NCBI GenBank assembly: GCA_023250175.1 | Contig: JAHFBD010000012.1 | Coordinates: forward strand, 1-6,626 | Reading direction: 5' to 3' | DNA: 6,626 nt | Origin: Candidatus Melainabacteria bacterium | GTDB taxonomy: Bacteria; Cyanobacteriota; Vampirovibrionia; 2-02-FULL-35-15 | Part shown: one piece after another, positions 1 to 3,886 of the stretch | How positions within the stretch are numbered: the stretch's first letter is position 1 | Layout of the letters: every line of letters begins with the position of its first letter | The notes under the pieces: model-generated | Seen by the model: the letters and a program-made list of their open reading frames with translations, nothing else | Databases searched by the model: none | What the model was told of the DNA's origin: nothing | Program-made: the position numbers and the translations under genes

Positions 1-419
1 CTTAGTACTTCAGCTTTATCTTTGATAGATAGTCTTGAAATAATTGGTTTATTGACTGTTACTCCCTTTGGAACATACAAGAGGTAACCAGATGACCATA
101 AAGCATCGTTTAAATAGGTAAGTTTACTTGGGTATTTTGTTGTTAATGAGCCAATATTTTTTGCAATAATATTGTTTAAAGTATTACTTGACAAAGTCTT
201 ACTATTAAGCTCTGTAAGAATTACTCCTTTGGATACAAATTCACTGTCTATTGTAAAAGCAATTTGTGTTTTTTTTGTACTTATTAAAGAGTCTTTTTTA
301 TTTGTATCTATTTCAAACCATCTTGGGTCAGAGTATTTCCATAAATGACTTACTTTGTCTGGGTAAGGTGTGTCATTGTATAGTTTCCAAGCTAGCTCTC
401 TTTTTTCTTCAAGCTTCAT
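1..419 (-). CDS. sufD: SufD, Fe-S cluster assembly scaffold subunit (N-terminal part, cut by window edge)
   Basis: SufD pairs with SufB in the cytosolic SufBC2D scaffold on which Fe-S clusters are built. Only the first 139 codons are present; the frame is open to the left edge. Visible family features are the N-terminal helical segment ending in YPDKVSHLWKYSDPRWF (residues 19-35) and the SufB/SufD-type segment LNDALWSSGYLLYVPKG (103-119), where the beta-helix core begins. The ATG at 419 lies 8 bases after the sufB stop. The nearest Shine-Dalgarno-like AGGA lies inside the last sufB codons, so translation is probably coupled to sufB. The catalytic-region His expected near the C-terminus of SufD (His360 in E. 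coli) lies outside the window. A second SufB-like paralogue is less likely, because full-length SufB is immediately upstream and this N-terminus is the short SufD type. Confidence 0.9.
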   Translation of the reverse strand, partial: MKLEEKRELAWKLYNDTPYPDKVSHLWKYSDPRWFEIDTNKKDSLISTKKTQIAFTIDSEFVSKGVILTELNSKTLSSNTLNNIIAKNIGSLTTKYPSKLTYLNDALWSSGYLLYVPKGVTVNKPIISRLSIKDKAEVL

Positions 420-427
420 TATCTTTG

Positions 428-1831
428 CTATCCTATTGATCCTTCCATTTCAAGTTCTATTAGACGGTTTAACTCAACAGCATATTCCATCGGAAGTTCT
501 TTAACAAAAACTTCCATAAAACCATTGACTATCATAAGTTTTGCCTGCTCTTCTGAAATACCTCGACTCATAAGATAAAACAGTTTTTCATCTTCTATCT
601 TGCTTACTGTTGCTTCATGTTCAATCTGAACGCCCTTTTCATCTATTTCCATTGTTGGGTAGGTATCTGATCGTGAACGCTCATCTAGCATTAATGCATC
701 ACATTTAATTGTTGATTTAACATTTGTTGCACCTTTGTGTACTTTAAGCAAACCACGGTAACTAGCTCTGCCACCATTTCGGGATATTGATTTTGAAGTA
801 ATTACGGAGGTTGTGTTTGGAGCAGCATGTATGATTTTTGCACCTGCATCTTGATGTTGATCTGAGCCGCTTGCAAGCGCTACTGAAACAACTTCCCCAT
901 GTGCATGTTCTCCAACAAGATAAATAGATGGGTACTTCATTGTGAGTTTTGAGCCCATATTTCCATCCAACCATTCTACGACGGCATTTTCATGAGCAAC
1001 TGCTCTTTTTGTCACAAGGTTATAAACATTTTTAGACCAGTTTTGAATCGTCGTGTATCTGATTTTTGCACCTTTTAATGCAATTAGTTCTACTACTGCG
1101 GAATGAAGGGAGTCTGAACTATATGTTGGTGCAGTACAACCTTCTATGTAATGAACAGAACTTCCTTCATCAGCAATGATAAGAGTTCTTTCAAACTGTC
1201 CCATGTTTTCTGTGTTAATTCTAAAGTATGCTTGTAGTGGGATTTCTACGTTTGTATGTGGTGGGACATAAATAAAAGAACCTCCAGACCATACAGCACT
1301 ATTTAATGCAGCAAATTTGTTATCTTCTGATGGAATTATTGTAGCAAAATATTTTTTAACAATTTCAGGATGTTCACGCAAACCACTGTCCATGTCAAGA
1401 AAAATTACACCAAGCTTTTTTAAATCTTCTCTAAGAGAATGGTAAATAACTTCTGATTCATATTGGGCAGAAACACCAGCTAAAAATTTTCTTTCTGCTT
1501 CAGGAATACCAAGCCTGTCAAAGGTGTTTTTTATTTCCTTTGGAACATCTTCCCAGCTTTTTTCTTGTTTCTCAGTGGATTTTACATAGTAGAAGATATT
1601 TTCAAAATCAATTTCATTTAAAAGCTTAGTATTTCCCCATTTTGGCATTGGTTTTTTATAAAAGATTTCTAAAGACTTTAAGCGGAAGTCAGTCATCCAC
1701 TGAGGCTCATTTTTCATCTTTGATATGCTAAGAACAATTTCTCGAGTAAGTCCTCTACCAGACTTAAAGGTATAATTTTCTTCTGAATCATGAAAACCAT
1801 ATTTATAATCATTGTTTAGTTCTGTTGCCAT
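428..1831 (-). CDS. sufB: SufB, Fe-S cluster scaffold protein
   Basis: SufB is the main scaffold of the SUF pathway; it receives sulfur and, with SufC and SufD, assembles Fe-S clusters in the cytosol. The 467-residue length matches the Firmicutes-type protein (about 465) and is shorter than the E. coli protein (about 495). Diagnostic stretches are EPQWMTDFRLKSLE (42-55), GIPEAERKFLAGVSAQYESE (108-127), NKFAALNSAVWSGGSFIYVP (171-190) and the C-terminus ELPMEYAVELNRLIELEMEGS (within 445-465). Cys377 aligns with E. coli Cys405, and His405/Glu406 sit at the same spacing as His433/Glu434, so the cluster-assembly residues at the SufB-SufD interface are kept. Cys232 (in EGCTAP) matches E. coli Cys254. 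The start at 1831 is supported by AGAGG 6 bases upstream (1838-1842). It follows sufC by 22 bases and precedes sufD by 8, so all three are co-transcribed. Confidence 0.98.
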   Translation of the reverse strand: MATELNNDYKYGFHDSEENYTFKSGRGLTREIVLSISKMKNEPQWMTDFRLKSLEIFYKKPMPKWGNTKLLNEIDFENIFYYVKSTEKQEKSWEDVPKEIKNTFDRLGIPEAERKFLAGVSAQYESEVIYHSLREDLKKLGVIFLDMDSGLREHPEIVKKYFATIIPSEDNKFAALNSAVWSGGSFIYVPPHTNVEIPLQAYFRINTENMGQFERTLIIADEGSSVHYIEGCTAPTYSSDSLHSAVVELIALKGAKIRYTTIQNWSKNVYNLVTKRAVAHENAVVEWLDGNMGSKLTMKYPSIYLVGEHAHGEVVSVALASGSDQHQDAGAKIIHAAPNTTSVITSKSISRNGGRASYRGLLKVHKGATNVKSTIKCDALMLDERSRSDTYPTMEIDEKGVQIEHEATVSKIEDEKLFYLMSRGISEEQAKLMIVNGFMEVFVKELPMEYAVELNRLIELEMEGSIG

Positions 1832-1853
1832 TTTTAACCTCTATTTTTTAGCT

Positions 1854-2615
1854 CTATTTTCTAACTTCTTCTCTCTGTACTAGCCAATCATAACCCTTCT
1901 TTTCTAGTTCTAATGCTAACTCTGGTCCTCCAGATTCAACAATATTTCCATCAACAAAAACATGAACTTTGTTTGGTTTTACATAGTCAAGGATTCTTTG
2001 ATAGTGAGTAACAAGCAAGATTCCAAGCTGTGGATTTCTTGTTTTAAATTTGTTTATACTGTCAGCTACTAATTTTAGGGAATCTATATCTAGCCCGGAA
2101 TCAGGTTCATCCAGAATTACAAATTTTGGTTCGAGCATTGCCATCTGTAATATTTCCATTCGTTTCTTTTCACCGCCTGAAAATCCATCGTTTATATAGC
2201 GTGTGGCAAAAGCATGATCGATTTCTAAGTCATCCATTTTTTCATAGAGAAGCTTTCTAAATTCTTTAGGTGAAACAGCATCTCCCTTTAGTGCTTTATT
2301 TGCTTGTCTTAAAAAACTTGCTACTGTTACGCCAGGTATGCTAAGTGGATACTGAAAGCCTAAAAACAATCCTAGCTTTGCACGCTCATTTGATTTTAAG
2401 TTATTAATTGTGGTTCCATTAAAAGTTATTTGACCCTTTGAGACTTTGTAAGCAGGGTGTCCCATTAAAGTATTTGATAAAGTACTTTTTCCAGATCCAT
2501 TTCGCCCCATTAATGCATGAACTTCTCCAGTGTTTATTGAAAGATTTACGCCATGTAAAATTTCTTTTCCATCTATTTCTATATGTAAATTTTCTATTTT
2601 AAGCAAAGCATCCAT
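1854..2615 (-). CDS. sufC: SufC, ABC-type ATPase of the SUF complex
   Basis: SufC is the soluble ABC ATPase that binds SufB and SufD and drives conformational change of the scaffold during Fe-S cluster assembly; it is not a transporter. The 253-residue protein is full length for the family. All nucleotide-binding motifs are intact: Walker A GRNGSGKST (37-45), Q-loop Gln88 in LGFQYPLSIPGV, signature FSGGEKKR (145-152), Walker B ending in VILDEPDSGLD (catalytic Glu170) and the switch His204 in LLVTHYQRI. The FSGGEKKR signature and the QYP segment are typical of SufC rather than of other ABC ATPases. The ATG at 2615 has a GAAGG 12 bases upstream, a rather long spacing. It is the first structural gene of the minus-strand suf operon, 128 bases after the regulator gene, with a candidate promoter and operator between them. 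Confidence 0.98.
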   Translation of the reverse strand: MDALLKIENLHIEIDGKEILHGVNLSINTGEVHALMGRNGSGKSTLSNTLMGHPAYKVSKGQITFNGTTINNLKSNERAKLGLFLGFQYPLSIPGVTVASFLRQANKALKGDAVSPKEFRKLLYEKMDDLEIDHAFATRYINDGFSGGEKKRMEILQMAMLEPKFVILDEPDSGLDIDSLKLVADSINKFKTRNPQLGILLVTHYQRILDYVKPNKVHVFVDGNIVESGGPELALELEKKGYDWLVQREEVRK

Positions 2616-2743
2616 TTTTTTATCTGACCTTCTTTCCTTGATATATCTTTTTTTTAATTTTTTGTTTCCTTTTTATTATACTTGACTTATCTTTCAACAT
2701 TTACAATATTTTAATTTTTTTCTTGTTGAAAAGCTAGCTAAAG
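2616..2743. other. AT-rich intergenic region between regulator and sufC
   Basis: These 128 bases hold the candidate operator and -10 at 2675-2701, the sufC ribosome-binding site (GAAGG at 2628-2632, minus strand) and long runs of T on the plus strand. The short self-complementary AGCTAGCT (2732-2739) lies just after the regulator stop, but it has no loop and no proper U-tract, so it is not called a terminator. No open reading frame of note is present. Confidence 0.6.
2675..2701 (-). promoter_or_regulatory. Candidate sufC promoter -10 overlapped by a second regulator operator
   Basis: On the minus strand a perfect TATAAT lies at 2680-2675, about 60 bases before the sufC start. The hexamer 17 bases upstream (TAAATG) is a poor -35. 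Overlapping the -10 and filling the spacer is an imperfect inverted repeat, written on the plus strand as ATACTTGA-N8-TCAACATT (2678-2701). It matches 17 of 24 positions of the perfect palindrome at 3232-3255 and has the same arm-to-arm distance. This is therefore probably a second binding site of the Rrf2 regulator, placed where binding would block RNA polymerase. No hairpin terminator is visible between the regulator gene and this site, so sufC may also be reached by read-through from the regulator promoter. Promoter and operator functions are inferred from sequence. Confidence 0.6.
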
Positions 2744-3208
2744 TTAAATATTTATAGCTAATTCTTTCTTTATGTATTTAGTCAAAACATCTTCTTTTGT
2801 TAAAAGATCTTTTAGTGTAATTTGCTTTAAAAGAGCAAACAATATTTGAGAAATAGATAACCAGACAGATCTTATTGAACAACAACTAATATGAATACAC
2901 TTTAAGTCATTTCCTGTAAATTGTTGGCATGACTGGCTTTCAAATAACTCTCCGCTTAATGAACGGATAACTTCATCTAGATAAATCTTTTCGGGTAGTC
3001 TTTTTAATCTGTAACCACCACTTTTACCACGTACACTTTCTATAAAATCAGCTTGACGTAGTGTAGACAATAATTTCGCTGCATAATCAGGGGTAATATG
3101 TTCTGCTTTTGCAATGTTTTCCAGTGAAGCTAGTTCATCCTTAAGCGTAAGCTGGGCTACTTGTAGTAAACACCGTAATCCATATTCTTCTTGTGCTGTT
3201 ATTTTCAT
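2744..3208 (-). CDS. Rrf2-family Fe-S-sensing transcriptional regulator (IscR/SufR-like)
   Basis: This is a winged helix-turn-helix repressor of the Rrf2 family, 154 residues from the chosen ATG. MKITAQEEYGLRCLLQVA (1-18) is the usual family N-terminus. The HTH spans roughly 29-55, and the wing carries the signature VRGKSGGYRL (59-68). The cluster-binding region reads C94-x9-C104-x5-C110, with an extra C109 and H106, followed by SIRSVW and ITLKDLL (130-136). C104 and C110 have the same 6-residue spacing as C98 and C104 of E. coli IscR. IscR's fourth ligand His107 aligns with Arg113 here, so another residue must serve if a cluster binds. A GTG at 3229 would add seven residues, but it overlaps the promoter -10, so the ATG at 3208 is preferred. 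Location upstream of sufC and divergent from an A-type carrier supports control of Fe-S biogenesis. Cluster type and effector are inferred. Confidence 0.92.
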   Translation of the reverse strand: MKITAQEEYGLRCLLQVAQLTLKDELASLENIAKAEHITPDYAAKLLSTLRQADFIESVRGKSGGYRLKRLPEKIYLDEVIRSLSGELFESQSCQQFTGNDLKCIHISCCSIRSVWLSISQILFALLKQITLKDLLTKEDVLTKYIKKELAINI

Positions 3209-3220
3209 AACTTTAATATA

Positions 3221-3251
3221 ATTATACACGTAATCTTGAATTCTTTGTCAA
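3221..3251 (-). promoter_or_regulatory. Promoter of the Rrf2 regulator gene (minus strand)
   Basis: On the minus strand a consensus -35 TTGACA (3251-3246) is followed, after a 19-base spacer, by a consensus -10 TATAAT (3226-3221). Transcription would start near 3214, leaving only about 5 to 7 bases before the ATG at 3208, so the mRNA would be nearly leaderless. No Shine-Dalgarno sequence is visible before that ATG, which fits. The -35 overlaps the right arm of the inverted repeat at 3232-3255, which suggests autoregulation. The spacer is two bases longer than ideal. Confidence 0.65.
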
Positions 3252-3255
3252 GATT
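3232..3255. promoter_or_regulatory. Perfect inverted-repeat operator shared by divergent promoters
   Basis: AATCTTGA (3232-3239), an 8-base spacer, then TCAAGATT (3248-3255): a perfect 8-bp-arm dyad. It lies midway between the regulator gene and the HesB/IscA gene and overlaps the -35 hexamers of both promoters, the classic position of an operator for a divergently transcribed regulator. The size of 24 bp suits a dimeric Rrf2 protein. The arms resemble the left half of the E. coli IscR type 1 motif (ATASYYGACT), but the two halves are one base closer. Binding by the adjacent regulator is inferred. Confidence 0.75.
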
Positions 3256-3264
3256 TAATATAAT
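3236..3264 (+). promoter_or_regulatory. Promoter of the HesB/IscA-family gene (plus strand)
   Basis: TTGAAT (3236-3241), a 17-base spacer and TATAAT (3259-3264) form a near-consensus sigma-70-type promoter. The start would be near 3271, giving a leader of about 59 bases before the ATG at 3330. The -35 lies in the left arm of the 3232-3255 dyad, so a bound regulator would block this promoter and the opposing one together. Confidence 0.7.
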
Positions 3265-3329
3265 CTAAGTATATTGGGGTATAAATTGGGTAAAAAGGTA
3301 ATAGATTTAACTAACTCTGGAGATATTTT

Positions 3330-3752
3330 ATGGAAGTAACTAATGAAAAAGCAAGAATTGTAAATCTAACAAACAGCGCAAAAGAAGAGTTGATAAAACT
3401 TCTTCAAAAAGAAACAAATAATCCTGAAGGAGTTCGGCTAAGTTTATTGGCCGGTGGGTGTTCAGGGCTTTCATATAATATGGAGTTTGGTAAACAAAAA
3501 GAAAATGATTCTGTTGATGAATATGGAGAAATTAAAATTTTTATTGATCCTAAAAGTGCACTTTATATAAATGGAATTGTCTTGGACTATCAAGGTGGCT
3601 TAAGTGGTAGAGGATTTGTTTTTGATAATCCAAATGCTAAAAAATCATGTGGATGTGGAACTTCTTTTTCCGTAGATGATAAAAATGTAACACTGGAGTT
3701 CTCTGGAAATAAAAAACCTACAAATGTTTGTCCAAGTACACCAAGCACATGA
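3330..3752 (+). CDS. HesB/IscA/SufA-type A-type Fe-S carrier protein
   Basis: A-type carriers accept Fe-S clusters from scaffolds such as SufBCD and deliver them to apo-enzymes in the cytosol. The 140-residue product has the three invariant cysteines: Cys44 in GGCSGLSYNM and Cys107/Cys109 in KKSCGCGTSFSV. The conserved LDYQGGLSGRGFVFDNPNAK lies at 85-104. The family core (about 105-110 residues) is flanked by about 10 extra N-terminal residues and a C-terminal tail of about 25 residues containing an unusual Cys134 (NVCPSTPST). The ATG at 3330 has a good GGAG seven bases upstream (3319-3322); the stop is TGA. It is transcribed away from the regulator and suf operon under a promoter overlapping the shared operator, so it is likely co-regulated with sufCBD. 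Whether it is functionally SufA-, IscA- or ErpA-like cannot be told, hence no symbol. Confidence 0.95.
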   Translation: MEVTNEKARIVNLTNSAKEELIKLLQKETNNPEGVRLSLLAGGCSGLSYNMEFGKQKENDSVDEYGEIKIFIDPKSALYINGIVLDYQGGLSGRGFVFDNPNAKKSCGCGTSFSVDDKNVTLEFSGNKKPTNVCPSTPST

Positions 3753-3824
3753 AAGAATGAACTAGAAGTTAGAGTTAAGGGGTAGGTACTCTCCCTCTTT
3801 GTAAACATAGAATTACAATCAGAA

Positions 3825-3846
3825 GTGATTTCTTCACATTTTTTTT
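3825..3846 (+). terminator. Weak candidate rho-independent terminator after the HesB/IscA gene
   Basis: GTGA (3825-3828), a 5-base loop and TCAC (3834-3837) can form a short hairpin, followed after one base by eight T residues (3839-3846). The order, stem then U-tract, is right for a plus-strand intrinsic terminator, but the 4-bp stem is weak, so termination may be partial. Confidence 0.3.
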
Positions 3847-3870
3847 AGCCAGAAGAAAAGTTGGCTAAAA
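3843..3870. repeat. 9-bp perfect inverted repeat just upstream of the LamG gene
   Basis: TTTTAGCCA (3843-3851), a purine-rich 10-base spacer and TGGCTAAAA (3862-3870) form a perfect dyad ending 16 bases before the ATG at 3887. There is no T-tract after it on either strand, so it is not a standard terminator. It could be an operator, or an RNA hairpin in the leader of the LamG gene. It is unrelated in sequence to the dyad at 3232-3255. Confidence 0.5.
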
Positions 3871-3886
3871 TATAAATAACTTGCTT

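Larger units (their letters stand above)
3753..3886. other. Intergenic region between the carrier gene and the LamG gene
   Basis: These 134 bases hold the weak terminator-like hairpin (3825-3846) and the 9-bp dyad (3843-3870). A TATAAA at 3871-3876 is a possible -10, but no -35 of any quality lies 16-18 bases upstream of it, so no promoter is called for the LamG gene. No small gene is supported. Confidence 0.5.

Noticed and set aside
762..974. Open frame of about 70 codons within sufB, same strand, different frame
   Set aside because: It lies entirely inside the well-conserved sufB coding sequence and its product has no domain-like features.
2732..2739. AGCTAGCT palindrome after the regulator stop as a terminator
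   Set aside because: It has no loop and no adjacent U-tract on the minus strand, so it cannot act as a standard intrinsic terminator.
3209..3229. GTG start extending the Rrf2 regulator by seven residues
   Set aside because: The extra codons overlap the consensus -10 of the regulator's own promoter, and the family's usual N-terminus begins at the ATG at 3208.
3750..3785. TGA at the end of the carrier gene as a recoded sense codon
   Set aside because: Read-through would add only 11 codons before TAG, and no other gene here has an in-frame TGA, so TGA is an ordinary stop.
3590..3808. Minus-strand open frame antisense to the A-type carrier gene
   Set aside because: It overlaps the conserved GRGFVF...CGCG region of the real gene and shows no family resemblance or convincing ribosome-binding site.
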